Source of the DNA: Hypericum androsaemum
Taxonomy: Eukaryota > Streptophyta > Magnoliopsida > Malpighiales > Hypericaceae
DNA: 64,000 nt
Direction of reading: 5' to 3'
Assembly: GCA_963995505.1 (NCBI GenBank)
Contig: OZ023197.1
Location: forward strand, 13,886,475-13,950,474
Part shown: piece by piece, positions 22,730 to 35,395 of the stretch
How positions within the stretch are numbered: position 1 is the stretch's first letter
Layout of the letters: every line of letters begins with the position of its first letter
Notes under the pieces: model-generated
Told to the model about the DNA's origin: nothing
Seen by the model: only the letters and a program-made list of their open reading frames with translations
Database searches by the model: none
Program-made: the position numbers and the translations under genes

Positions 22730-24046
22730 TCACCTGCTATCCTTCAGACCATTTACTAATCCTGCTTGTACCAGCTTAGTCGCCAGCTCCTTTCTCGGCT
22801 TAGCCGCAAGCCCTTTCTCCAACATCTCTTGCTCATACATTTGAGCCACATCCAACATCCCCTTGTCAATCAAAGCATCGATCAGCGCATTATATGCAAA
22901 CTCATCCGGGCAACACCCCAACTCCTCCATCCTCTTCCAAACCAGCAAAACCGGCCTCAGAAACCCCCACCTCCTGAACTTCTTCATAAGCATCACAAAC
23001 GTATCCACCCTCGGCCTCACCCCATCCTTAACCATCCTATCAAACAACGAAAGCACCTCCCTCGGAAGCTCCAGACACCCGAAGAAACAATGGTACGTCA
23101 TCACATCCGGCTCAACACCTCTCTTCCTCATCTCGTCCATCACCTTGTACCCTTCCCTCACCCTCCCATTCTCACACAACAACCCGATAACACAATTGTA
23201 ACTAACCACATTCGGCTCACACCCCAATTCCCGCATCTCCCGCAACACCCTCAACGCGAAATCCACCCCGTGCGACAACCCAACCGCGCGCACCACCGTA
23301 TTATAAGCCACCACGTCCAACCTCATCCCCCTCCTCTTCATCTCCTTGTACACCTTCACCGCCCGCCACGGCTTCCCGCCCTTGCAACAAATGTCCATGT
23401 AAATGCTATACGAATGCAGGTCCTTGGCCACGCCTCTCCGGTCCATCTCCTCCCAAAACTCCCTACATTTCCCCCACCACCCCATCTTAAACCACCCTCT
23501 CAATATCATGTTATAAACCTTCGTCGGGTACAAAACGACCGGTCGTCCTTCGACCCGAACTCCCCCAAACACCAAGTCCTGGGCCTCGACGACATGCCGG
23601 TACTCGCACAGAGCATCGATCAGGCTACAAAACGACCGGTCGTCCTTCAACCCCAACTCGCCTAACCTAGATTCGAATATCTCGACGGCCTCGGCGACGA
23701 GGTGGGCGGAGGCGTACCGCTTGAAGAGAGCGCGACACGTGGCGTGGTCGGGGGCGGAGAGCGAGGGCGTTTCGGACATTTCCCTGACGAGGGACCAGGC
23801 GCGGTCGAACTCGAAGTACTTGCCGAGGATGTCGATCATCTTGTTGTAGGTGTCGGTGGTGTGGGAGAAGGAGGACCGGGCCCACGTGAAGAAGTCGAGG
23901 GCTTTGTTCCAGTCGTTGGAGTAGGAGGTTAGGGCTTGGAGGACGGCGGCCGGCTCTAGGGCGGGGCGGTTGTCTTCGTGGCCGGGGAGGACGGAGAGCA
24001 GCCGGACGCCGCCGTTTTGGCGGCGGCGAGCAAGAGCGGCGAGCAT
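22730..24046 (-). CDS. P-class pentatricopeptide repeat protein, At1g80550-like, probably mitochondrial
   Basis: This is a single uninterrupted frame of 438 residues; lack of introns is usual for plant PPR genes. The N-terminus (MLAALARRRQNGGVRLLSVLP) is Arg-rich and hydroxylated with no early acidic residues, as expected of a mitochondrial presequence. It is followed by HTTDTYNKMIDILGKYFEFDRAW and then consecutive 35-residue PPR motifs, clearest in KDLHSYSIYMDICCKGGKPWRAVKVYKEMKRRGM, LDVVAYNTVVRAVG, CEPNVVSYNCVIGLLCENGRV and EPDVMTYHCFF. No E, DYW or SMR tail is present, so it belongs to the P class, typically involved in organelle RNA stability, splicing or translation. The whole chain follows Arabidopsis At1g80550, including the WGKC and KGMLD segments. 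The RNA target cannot be inferred from this sequence. Confidence 0.93.
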   Translation of the reverse strand: MLAALARRRQNGGVRLLSVLPGHEDNRPALEPAAVLQALTSYSNDWNKALDFFTWARSSFSHTTDTYNKMIDILGKYFEFDRAWSLVREMSETPSLSAPDHATCRALFKRYASAHLVAEAVEIFESRLGELGLKDDRSFCSLIDALCEYRHVVEAQDLVFGGVRVEGRPVVLYPTKVYNMILRGWFKMGWWGKCREFWEEMDRRGVAKDLHSYSIYMDICCKGGKPWRAVKVYKEMKRRGMRLDVVAYNTVVRAVGLSHGVDFALRVLREMRELGCEPNVVSYNCVIGLLCENGRVREGYKVMDEMRKRGVEPDVMTYHCFFGCLELPREVLSLFDRMVKDGVRPRVDTFVMLMKKFRRWGFLRPVLLVWKRMEELGCCPDEFAYNALIDALIDKGMLDVAQMYEQEMLEKGLAAKPRKELATKLVQAGLVNGLKDSR

Positions 24047-24300
24047 TGGTGGACCAAAGCTAGGAGGAGAAGTGTCCCAATTTCCCCTAATCCATTAAAA
24101 TTAAAAGAAAGGCAACACCTACAGTGTTTTATCTAATTATTTTCATATAATCAAAAACTTTTTTTGGTTTTTTTTTTAAGAATCTAGACATCCACAATGT
24201 TTTAAGTCGGATAGAATTTCAAAATTGTATATATATTTTTTAAATAAATATTTAGCATTTACGTATTTTTTAAAATTAGGTTTCATGTTTATAATTATTA
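24047..24300. other. Upstream region of the PPR gene
   Basis: AT-rich with poly-T runs (for example 24164-24178). No promoter element was confidently assigned. Confidence 0.4.
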
Positions 24301-24492
24301 TTGTTATATTCAATTCACATATTCAAGGAAGGTAACGCGACCGCTGACGCTCTTTCCAAATTTCAGATTGACGGTTGCTGGACTTTGACTCCTGATTTTT
24401 TGCTATGTTGTATGGAAGGGGATCTACGTGTGGTTGGTGGCACAGTTTTTTACGGAGACTACGACTTTATGACTACCCGAGCTGTGGACTAA
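24301..24492 (+). pseudogene. RNase H-like (RVT_3 / LINE) fragment
   Basis: The translation contains HIFKEGNATADALSKFQIDG, close to the REGN..ADALA signature that ends plant RNase H-like domains of non-LTR retrotransposons and RVT_3 proteins. The catalytic Asp/Glu part of the domain is missing upstream. The frame stops after 63 codons. I read it as a decayed retroelement tail, not a gene. Confidence 0.55.
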
Positions 24493-25371
24493 CATAGGAC
24501 ATGGTTGAGATTTGTGTGAGTTTCTCTTAACTAGCCGTTCATGAGCTGAAATTAGATGTAGGTTGCTCCCTAAACGGTTGCCCCGTACACTACTTAGTTC
24601 TAGGTGTAGGTTGCTCTTTGATAATCCGACTTGTGAATATTCATATGGATGTATGAGCTTTTTTGTGTGTGGGTGTTTTGAACTCTCTTGGCATTTTCTT
24701 TTTCCTTTTTCTTGGTATAATGGTAAGAGATACTAGCTGTTTATTAACGAAATTCAAAATGTTCGGTTTCATTTTCTCTACAAACAATCATATCGTCAAA
24801 TCATAAACAATTGTTATCGCCGTTATTGATAAATTAATAACTTATGATTCCAATTTTATTAATTTGCAGATGTTCTACTATATTTTTCTTAGGATAATCG
24901 GGGGATTTAACATGTTCTTTATTGAAAAGCTTTTATGGATCCGATTTTTGATTGAACTAGGCCTCTAGCCATATATCAAGCTAAAACTTGACATGGTCTG
25001 TGTTCCATCTAATGGAGTAATGCACCGACTTTTTTTTTTGTTGTTGTTAAAATCCAATATTCAAAGTCGAGTACCGTCGACTCTCTCTATTCTATTGTGC
25101 TGAATATAGATCTTCGGATAGAAGACGAGTATACATCGTCGTCAACTTTGAACAACAAGACATGCAGATCAAGCTGAATATGAACCAAGGATGTTCTCCA
25201 CATGGGACCTGCCATTGCAACCATTTCAACAATCAGTTCATGCTTCTTCTGCTATTACTATTAGCATAAGATCTGGTTTACAAGGTATCCGGAACAAGCT
25301 TCGAACGTCTTCTCGGATAGCCGCCAAGGCCTCGAGTCCAACTCCGGATGAATGCTGGATGAGAGTGACGA
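24493..25371. other. Intergenic DNA and MED23 3' region
   Basis: The stretch from about 25080 to 25371 lies directly after the MED23 stop on the minus strand and is less AT-rich, consistent with its 3' untranslated region. The remainder shows no recognisable gene. Confidence 0.45.
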
Positions 25372-28300
25372 TCATGAGGGATTTTGGACCAGCTTGGGAT
25401 GTGTGGCAGCATAGATCGACAAGTTCGTGTCCGGTTTCAAGTGGGAAAGGATATGCTGCACATCTGGACGTAGGCTTTCCGCGGCCCTGCCGAAAAGAAC
25501 CAGCACCTCCGGCCTGGGCTTGCTGTTGGTCTGCACAGGCCCTCCCTGTCCTTCATAGTGGACAATATGATGGCTGGAATACAAAGGAAGTTAGAGCATT
25601 TTGAAGCACGCAATCTAGAAAATGGGAATTGAAGCAAAGGAAAAGAACACGGTACTCACAGAAAGTCGACGAGATCCACTATCTCAGATGCTTCCACAGG
25701 GCTCGATGGCTGCGAGTTCTTCCCGAAAACGTCGACCAAGGTGCTCAGAAGCAGTGATAGGGTCTGAGAGACAATTTGTAAAGTCAAGTGTAAGAGCAAG
25801 TCAAACAGTAGCGAACAACAACATCAAGACATATTCGGAAAACTACAAATCACGGAGCACATCTCGACAGGATTCCATGTAAAACGATGTCAGGCGGGCA
25901 ACCATTTACGTTGTTACAACCCCTGCAAGCTTGAGTTGGTCTTCCTCCGTAAGGGATTCAAAGATCTCCACCAGGCAATCCACGGAGGAGGACGGCAACC
26001 GGCATATGCGTCTAAATTATTATGGGCATTTCCTTGATCTACTATGATATAAACGCGACAAACTAAGCAAGTGCATGTGGGTACCTTGTTGAAAAGAGAA
26101 TGAGCACTGACAAGCCTCGGAAGCAAAGGCCCCATTATGCGGAACACTATCCGCAACATTGCAACAGATGTTACTGGCCTCAGATTTGTAATGACAGCAT
26201 GTGTTCCGTCCAGCCATTCATACGGGAGATTGCTGAAGAAAGAGTGTAGAAGAGCAACGATGTTTCCTGCAACCTACAACCGTCAAGCAAGCCAAAAGAA
26301 AAAGACTATTTGACACAATAAAGAGAGGAACACGAGAAGTCGGAGCAAACATACCAATCGCGGTAGAGGTATTGTCCTGAGCGGCCCAGCTTGGGTCCAG
26401 CAAAGCATAACCAACAGCCGAATCTAGTTCTACTGGTGACCTATTGGCATCAGTGAGCCACCAAGTATCCTTTATTAAGCGGGAGGTCTCCATGTAAAGT
26501 TGCACGTGAAAACCAGGAGGGAGCTGAGCCAGGAGGAGACCACAGGCTTGGATAATTAGGCAAGAGAGTTGCTGGCAGGTGTAACCACTTTGTGACACAA
26601 AGCTCGAAGTATTGATCCCTGAAACCGAAGGACTAGACCTGCTTGCGCTTAAAGAGTCGGTACTTCCACCAGAAGGCGAGTTTGGCAAACCTGATCCCGG
26701 CCCAAAACCAGTTGGTGCTCCATGTAGACCGTTGCTCGACTGGATAAGCGTCGGCTGTATGTTAACAACAATTTGAACGAGGGACGATACAATCTGGGCT
26801 GCAGAGACTGGAAGAGAGAGTAGTTCCATAACTGCAGTTTCGAGGACCAGTTGTGTGTTAGTTCCGGGATCCTGAAAATGATAGAACGCCTTTTGACCTT
26901 CCGAAATGTTAGGCAACCCAGTTTGAGACGTAGCGGGAGTTTTAGCATGCTGATTTCGCACTAGAATATCTCCAGCTGGTCCACACCTTGTGTTGGAATT
27001 CAACGGCGGTATCACATTATTCACAATCCCCAACAAGAGAGTGAAAAAATACTCGGGAGGTGGGCACATGACAGGGTTTGATGAGCCAATATGCTGGGGG
27101 AAGGACTCCGAAAACGGGATCTGAAACAGATGTGCGGTCAATTGCAGTATAGTAAGTAGGCATCAATAACACAGGCTAGAGAGAACAAGAACAAAAGACG
27201 AGTACCTTGCTCAGATCAAGCACATTCAATATCCTTACAATCAGCTTTCCAGGAAGATGACCGTAGAAATATGCGAGGATGTCTCGAACAAACGAGAATC
27301 TTAGGGGATGATAGGCTAGTAGCTGTGAGTACATGGCCAATATTCTGTCAGCCAAATCTACGGCCTCATTTTCTATAAGTCGATAAACAATCAAAGGGAT
27401 AACTGGAAGCAAACGGGCCACAATATCATCAAAGAAAGTGGGAAACCTGCGGCACAATAGGATACCGCAAATAAGTGTAGGAAATCGCAGAGATTGCCAC
27501 CTTCACTCAATATTTCACAATAGACATAAATTAATTCTAAACTGTATACACAAGAAACTTCACCTATCTTTCCACGACAGATGATTTCCCAATGCTTTAT
27601 GTAATTCTAGACGCTTGAAAGTTCCAGAATGAAGCCAATGCTCGGGAGGCCCACGATTCACACAGAACAACTTCACCCTTTGTTGAAGCTCTTGCCTGTC
27701 CAGAAGCATAATCTGCCAATTATGATGCCCCTCATTTCATCAGCACACATCCATGATTCAGTAAGTAACATACAAGGTTAAAAAAAAACCTCGATGTATT
27801 ACAAAAATTAAAGGACGAAGGCGAATTTATTTGCCTTTTCTATTGCTACTTCGGAAATAAAAAGAAAAACATTCATAGGTCAAGGTGTGCACGCTCGTAC
27901 AAACCAGGTAAAAATACATACCACGATGCGCAAAGCATGAGGATCATCGTCGCGGTCAGTGAGAGCTAAAAGCAAGATATCCAAAGGAAGTAACTCGTGT
28001 GTCCAAACAAAAAACACAAGGTTCGCACAGGCTTTCAGCAACAAATCCTGACAAAAACACGAGCCAAAGAAAGAGAAAAAAAGTGACTGACAGATTCATA
28101 CAGGTATAAGATTCGAGATCGCTATGAGAGGTGGAAACACACTAGAACCTGAGGAGGATGACCATGTTGAAGTTCAACTTGAATGTGATGAAGCAACACA
28201 TCCACCATTGTGTATATGTTAGCAGTCACTTCTTCAGGAGAGAATTCTCGTAAGACACGTGCCTGAAAATAGTTTAAGGAATTGTCATCCAAACACTGAA

Positions 28301-31300
28301 CAAAGTGAAGAGGACTGTTAAAAGTTGATACATCTTGAATGACCATTTAACAAGAAGAAAAGATTACAATACCAAATTTGCACTGTTGATATTTTCAGGG
28401 TGGACCTGCATCAGTATCCATGCGCCCGCACACAGATACTGTCGATGCTGAGGAAAGCTATGGTTGATATATGTAACAACATAAGTTGGATCAGCGGAGG
28501 GTGAAAGTAGCTGGTTGCACTGGTTAATTACAGTTGTTTCAGCCTGCAAAACAGTCGATCATCCATCAGTCTCTGCATCTCCGAGTAATGGAGAATATTT
28601 ACGGTGCACAAAATCAATCCATGTTTCATAGTAGATCTAGATCTTATAATTTTCCAACTGTAAATACTACATGACCTAGTCAAACACCTTAAAAATTCAC
28701 ATCTATATGATAATATAAACCATTTCTGGTGGTAGCAATTGGGACTAACAGGGATCAGTCACCTTTCATCGTGATCAGGAGAATGGAAATGAAGGAAATG
28801 AGGGGCTTTAAGGATAAACTTACAGAGAACTCAAATTTGATACTAAAATGGACAATCTAAATTGCTCATTTCTCTACTTCTTTTCTCCTTTCTGTGGTTC
28901 TTTTTAGATAATCCACGGCAGATGCTAATAGAACCACACCATAGATTCTCTCAAATGTTAAATCACCGTCTTCAATTTAGAAAATATGCTCATCTAACAA
29001 ATTTTACGAGTGTGAACTTAAATCATTCGAACAGTTACTGAAACAAAAACATGTCAACCAAAGAAAAACAAACCTGCTGCCATGCTTGAATAGCCAGGCC
29101 CCTCTTATCCATCCTCCCTACCAAGGCTTCACGAAGAAATGGAGGGAAATGGCGCAATGTCCTCTCCGACCATGTATGTTGGCTAGTAGCCATTACTTGC
29201 TCTAACATTGTTTGGAGATAAATCATATGTTCTGGTTCAGCGATTCCACGTGTCTTTCCGATTATAGCAAGACTAATTATGGTGACACGGTTCAAAGTTT
29301 CGGTGAATTCAGTTGGTCCCTGCAGAATTATAAAAGTTCACTCACTTAATTGGTATTTGTACGGAAAAGAATACCATGAATGAGTTTTATGATATGGAAA
29401 CCAACCTTTCCTTCCCTTTTCACTGCAAAAAAATCTCTCTGCGACAAAATTAGGTTCATGCAGAGGTTTTCAGCCAACCTAAAAACACGATGATCTCCAC
29501 GTTTCCCTTTCAAGGTGGAAACTATTTTGGTCACATCATACATGAAGGATTTGCTTTTACCTTCATACCTTCAAATAATAAACATATACTTGAGCATGGT
29601 TACAGATCACAAAAAGAGGGATATTCGTCATGTGCAAATATTAGAATATTACACGACCTTGTTATGAGAAGACAGCATGTAATCAAATAACCAATGAGTA
29701 GATGTACACAAAGGTTATGGAAAGTTATCCACATCTTTTCCCTAATTTGTGGAAGTACATAATTCCCGAGATCTTGCTTCTTATCACAGTTTGAATATTG
29801 AGGGTAAAGAGTAGCACCTATACAACGGAAGCAAACGGTAGTTCACAATTTCAAGCACCAGAAGAGTTACTCCAGGCTTGCTAAGCAAGGACGGATACCT
29901 TTGTGCCAAATGCTGAAAAGAACATACAAATATCTTCCAGTCATTCTTGCAACTACGGATCACAACAGATGCTTGTAACTTGCAGAAGCTTTGGGTTGGA
30001 AGGTAAAGCAACTTACACTGAAGTGAGAACGGAACAATGCATGAGGTGCAATAAGCAGCAACCGACAATATGTTTCAACCATAGCAATGCTTGGAACAAT
30101 CTGCAAAGAAGATGAGAACCATGTTAAAGGAGCCTAATAATACTGCCGTACAACTCTGTAGAAAAGGAAATGGAAGGAGTACCAGCCCAGCAAATAGTGA
30201 ATCCTCCATCTGGAAGACCAATTTTGAGCACAGGTTCATTGAAAGGCCAGATAATAATGACATGGGCAATGGGCTCACTTCCCGCATCACTGTTATTCTC
30301 TCATTGGCTTGCATACTGGTCCCGGGCAATAATTCAGACACTCCGGCAGACGACAACCAGCTAATCACAGTCTCACAAGCTGGCTGTGCCATAGTGTAAG
30401 ACACAACCCAAAACATGCCTACTGATCTCTCATCCATAGTCATGTAGTCCATCACCCTGTCTCCTGAAATTGTTGAAGCAAGACAAATCTAATGTTGCGA
30501 GAAGTAAAACGAAGTCCATCGCCCTGTTCTTGGACACTTGGATTTAATAGTTAATACGCATTTTTGCAAGCGTCGATAAATCTGACAGTCACATGCACAG
30601 AACAAAGATCTGATGACTAGATACCATCAAAGAGACAATACGGGGCAATGGGTACAAAGGAAATGCAAATATTGAATGCACTAAATCTTATTCAAACAAA
30701 ATCAACCCCACCAATGAAATTCCAAAGACATACCTTTGCTCACTTGCCTCCACCATTCATCAATTTGCTTTCCTTTCTGAAGTTGCTCATTGTTTAGATA
30801 CTCCCGTGCTGATGTTTTCAATGACCAAATTCTCAAGTTCTGGCAACTGCTTATGAAATCTAGGAGGATACTTTGTGAACTATTATTAGCATCTGAGCTG
30901 CGATCTTCTCTGTGAAACGACAGAATCTTCCTGGTTGTTTCTACCTGCCAATAGCATATAATTTCATCATACTGTACTAGAAATCAAGAAACTGTCAGTC
31001 CTTTTGGTTCTTTTCCTGGATAAAGTGCAGTTCTCAAACCTCGGATTACTTTTCTATGCACGCTAGTGTTAAGAAACTGTTTATGTTGGTTACAGTTCTG
31101 TGAGGGTGGTCGGAATAAGAATAAATTAGCAGCATTGGATACAAAGAAAGCTTTGGATTGTAGAAAGACAACCTTTCTGGTATCTGCATTTAATGCATTC
31201 ATCACCAGCTCTACCCGAATAACTTGTGCCAGCAGCCAGGTTACATGATTTGTTCGAAGAATTTGCTGGTCTCCCTCTGTCAGACGCATAACTAGCTTGT

Positions 31301-33852
31301 CCACAAAATCAACAAAATCGATGCATCCATTTTTTATGAGGAAGAAGAAAATATCGGAGAAGACAAGCCAGTCCTGCCAACAATTTACTTCTGCGGGAAA
31401 AAAAGAGAGATAATGTGAAAGGACCATCTTAGTACAATCAAGGGACAGTTTAATCTCTATAACACTAGATAAAATCAGACATTTTTTTGTATCAAGAAAG
31501 AGTAACATTCTGATGCAACTTTAGAGATGGAGTGCACGAAGAAAATACATTCTAAAAAAGTAAAACCGTCAGATATATAGTAGCATCAAACTAACTAGAA
31601 GACTAAAGAAGATAATTAGCAAAATGGATGCAAATACAAGAGACATTCGAAAGCTTTAGAGACGGAGACGAAGACGAAGAATACTAAAGCATCATCATTA
31701 CCAGAATTTGTCAACTTCAACAGCTCCACAATCCTATCAATAGTTGCCTCACAAATCATGCTGCAACTGAAGACAGCACCAGGACTTGGTGCAGGATTAC
31801 TTTGCCTGTGGCAAGGAGCAACCAGAAGCACGCGTTTCCACCAGTCTGGGGATGGAGTTGTACGGAGAGCATGTCGTATACAACGCAAAGCTCTTTCCCA
31901 GTCCAAGCTTCCCTTCTGAATGGAATTTGCAAGGTCCTACACAACTAAAACAAAAGCAATTTGACAGGCTGCAATAAACACGCAAACCTTTTCTTGAAAT
32001 TAAAATTTTGTTCCAAATAAATAGCGAAAAACAATTGCTTTGACCAAGGAAGCTTTTGGCACAGTGGAAAGTCAATCCTGAGGGAGACACATTGAATCCA
32101 AGCCGGCAGAAGCTTCGGTTAAGGAATTGCCCAATAATTCATGCAATCATGGCAATATCTAACCTCCATCATAATGCATAACGAAACAAAAGTTATATGT
32201 CAACATAAGACTACAACCGTAATGAAGTATCAAAATTTATAAAATACCATGAGAAGTTCGAAGAAAAAGGCATCACCTCTCCGTGCAGAGGTTCCCCTAG
32301 TACACTTGGATAAGTGATTGGAGACAAACGTAAGTTTGTTGTTGTTTCCACTGGACTGCTGGGAACAGTGAGAGAGATAGTACGATGAGTACCAAACGTG
32401 GGGCAATGAAGGTGCTGATCCAGCATTAGCATATGAATCGCCATCATGTCTCGCCTCCTATGGATCTCCAATATCAATGTGAATAAAGCTTCATCATCTG
32501 GTATGTTGTCTATGAACTGCAAGCCACTGCGCAATAACTCGTAGAAGGGAACTCTGCACTTATCAGCATCAACCAACAGCCAAATCACATCCAAGCAACT
32601 ATGTAACCATTCAATTAGAGCCTGACAAGGCCTAATAGATTTGGCACCATCACAATCATCAAGTCCATGCAGTCTCTGGTCCCAATTAACCAGCCAATTC
32701 AACATATGGTGGAAGATATTGGCATGTGTAACCGGCTTTAAGTTACACTCGAGACCTGTCAAAATAATCTTGCAACAAAGCTGGCGTAGACTGCTTAATG
32801 CACTGTCCCTCGTGGACAAATTTCCCCTTCCCATGGAAGCTTGGCCATTTCCAGAAATGCCAGTCGATTTAGCAGGAGACATAGCCGTCCCAGAAGATGG
32901 TTCAACCACTGACAGAGCAGGAGATCCAATCCCGTGAACAGAAGTTAACGGCGATGTGGGATTGGAGGACTGGAAGTTAGATGAACTACCGCCCACACTC
33001 GCGGATACAAGCGTTCCAGTCTGTGAAGCCGCTGGCATCACTTGCCCGGGCTGACCAACAGACATTTCTGTAGACGACACATATGACAGAAGGGACGGCA
33101 AGAAAGTATCCCAATTAATGTAGCCTATACCGCACAAGCTCCTCATAGTGAAAAGCAGGAATTCTGCACGGGGAGCATGGTTACTGCACTCCACGACCAG
33201 AGAAATAAGAACGGATTCCGTGACAGCACGTAACTGATCCTGGTCCTGATGCCAAACATTAATTCATCAGCACAAAAATTGTAAGCTTCTCACACCCTCA
33301 AAACCCTCTCAATCCCCACTTTTTCCAATGACAAACATGCTCTTAAGCAACAAGGTTGCAAACTTACAGGGAATTGAACACGGAGCTGCTCGAAATCCAC
33401 GACGAACTGCTCGTTGGGAGGCGGGAGCTCCCTGTTGAGAGCAAGAACACGCTTCTGGGTCTTGTTCCTACCAAAACAGACCATCATAAAAAACCAAACT
33501 TGATGCAAAAAAGGGGTGGCGGGCAACAAGCAGGAACACTCACGGGGGCTCGCGGACGACCGAGTCATCGGGTTTCTGGCGGCCGCTCCTCTGCAAACAA
33601 AACCACCAATAAAGTTCCAAACTTGATGCAACATCCAAACACAGGGAGAGGGGGAAAGAGGAAAAGGGTCGAGAGCTATACCCCTAAGTAGAGGTTGAAG
33701 AGGTCGAGAATGGCGGGTCGGGCCGGGTGGAACTGGTACCCTCCTCTGGAAGAAGAAGAAGAAGTGGCTGTTCCCGTTCCAGCGGTTGCGTTTGGCGGTG
33801 CGGTTGTGGCTGTTGATGTTCCCACCAGCTGCTGCCTCTGGCTTTGATCCAT
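25372..33852 (-). CDS. MED23: Mediator complex subunit 23 (MED23)
   Basis: Twenty-one exons with GT-AG borders join in frame to about 1,624 residues, the size of plant MED23. From the start: 33682-33852, 33544-33590, 33368-33467, 32277-33245, 31702-31936, 31173-31390, 30734-30944, 30183-30463, 30017-30100, 29818-29912, 29406-29568, 29074-29319, 28373-28543, 28149-28262, 27922-28047, 27564-27712, 27206-27446, 26355-27120, 26085-26266, 25660-25763, 25372-25573. MED23 is a tail-module subunit of Mediator, which links transcription factors to RNA polymerase II. The first exon has a Ser run, then YQFHPARPAILDLFNLYLG. Conserved blocks include WERALRCIRHALR, TWSERTLRHFPPFLREAL, RFPTFFDDIVARLLPVIPLIVYRLIE, ETSRLIKDTWWLTDA and the C-terminus HHIVHYEGQGGPVQ to ATHPKLVQNPS. 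Acceptor 33245 could instead be 33239. No stop or frameshift is seen. Confidence 0.95.
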
Positions 33853-34249
33853 TAACAGTAGAAAAGGAAAAGGGTACTCCTTTTTCTATCTATTACATAC
33901 GTAGAGGCGCCGTCTTTGGTTCCTCTTTAGCTTGTTTTGGGATCTCAGAGGAGAGAAGACTCTTCTTCTTCTTCTTCTTCTAAGACACTTTTTTGGTCGA
34001 AGTGCGGATGGAATAACTGTAGTTGGATTGGGTTTGAGCCTGTTGGGCTTTGCTTGCCTTTGTGGGTCAGGAATCTCAGGATGCCGATGATCATTTCGAA
34101 TCAAACATGCTCGTAGTCCGTCGGAAGCTAACGATGGCCTGGTAGGAGCGTTGCCAAGTTAACGGAAAGTGAATAAAAAAGGAAATGAGCAATGTTTTAA
34201 AATTTATAGTCCGACCGGTCAAATTATCAACTGAGACTAATCTTTACGG
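33853..34249. promoter_or_regulatory. Upstream region of MED23
   Basis: The region directly 5' of MED23 holds a TTC microsatellite (about 33960-33981) that could lie in the 5' untranslated leader. No TATA box was confidently seen. Confidence 0.4.
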
Positions 34250-34257
34250 CTTTTTAC

Positions 34258-34761
34258 CATGGTTTTCAAATACGATCCGGAGAGCGACCCGCTCTTGTCT
34301 CTGGGTCGTATTTTAACCGGTCCAATTGGTTGGACTGTCAGTTAGACCGGTACTTTTATATATATTAAGATATATTTTTATTAATATTTTAATTATCCAT
34401 GTCCCACAATCCCAACTTTTTCTTTCTTTTTTGACCCACCATAACTTTGAAATCTTAAAAAAAAGAAAATATTGGACCAAACATGATTTTTCTCTTTTTA
34501 TTAGGGTTTGGTCATTTTTTGGGTCAAAATATCTGATCAACCCTGATTTTTTGGTCAAAATATCTGACCAACCCTAAATTTTTGGTTCAACCTTACGAAC
34601 CGAAAAAATGGAATCAAAAATTCGGTCAAACTGCCCGGTCCGACCTTTTTTGGGCGATTCGTAAGGTTGGCAATTTTCTGGTCAAATTCAGTACGCTCTT
34701 CCGACCAAATTATGGTCTGACCGGTCGAACTACCGGTCCAACCTAGTATTTCAAAACCTTG
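34258..34761. mobile_element. hAT-type miniature element, 504 bp
   Basis: The terminal inverted repeats are CATGGTTTTCAAATAC and the complement CAAGGTTTTGAAATAC (two mismatches in 16). Identical 8 bp duplications CTTTTTAC flank it (34250-34257 and 34762-34769). Subterminal regions repeat GACCGGT/ACCGGTC motifs. There is no transposase frame. Confidence 0.85.
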
Positions 34762-34769
34762 CTTTTTAC

Positions 34770-35387
34770 TAAAAGTTAGAGAGCGATTCGAAGCTCAAAA
34801 TTCGGTCGCACTGTTGAGTCTTGTCTCTAGGTGATCCAATTCGCCTGCAACAAGAAAATTTAATATTTATTTTTTTCTATTTTATCCGATTTAATTTAGA
34901 ACCAACACCTCATCTTCCATACTCGGGGTATGTACATTATCTTTGGATCACAATAAACTTATCTTTTTTTAACAAATTTTGATAATATGCAACTAAGTCA
35001 AACAAATTTGACTAATATGTCAAATAAGAAAACCCGTATTATTATCTTTATGTATTTCTAGTCTTGTTAAATTAATGTTTGAAGACGTTGCCTGAATAAA
35101 TTGTATACCAAATTTGGTGAATATTTGAGCTTATATGGTATTTTATCATTTATAAGTTAAATTAAATTTATTTCACCTTATTTAGTGATAATTAATATAA
35201 AACAAAAAGTCCCAGCTTACCAGCAGTCCAACCGCGTGGACTGGGTGAATTGGAAAATTGAAAATGGGGAGAAAAAAATCACTATAGTTTGTCAAAGGAG
35301 ATTCTTTTCGAATGAAAATACCAAAACGATGATCAAAATCCTTCGATTCTAAACGTCAAGTGTACTCACAAGACCGATCATCGTCCT
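34770..35387. other. Intergenic DNA, no gene seen
   Basis: AT-rich sequence with no coding homology or terminal repeats recognised. Confidence 0.5.
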
Positions 35388-35395
35388 ACAATTAT

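Noticed and set aside
22766..23665. A 299-codon plus-strand open frame
   Set aside because: It lies antisense to the PPR gene, with a composition (His, Pro, Arg-rich) that mirrors PPR codons. It has no domain and is a shadow frame.
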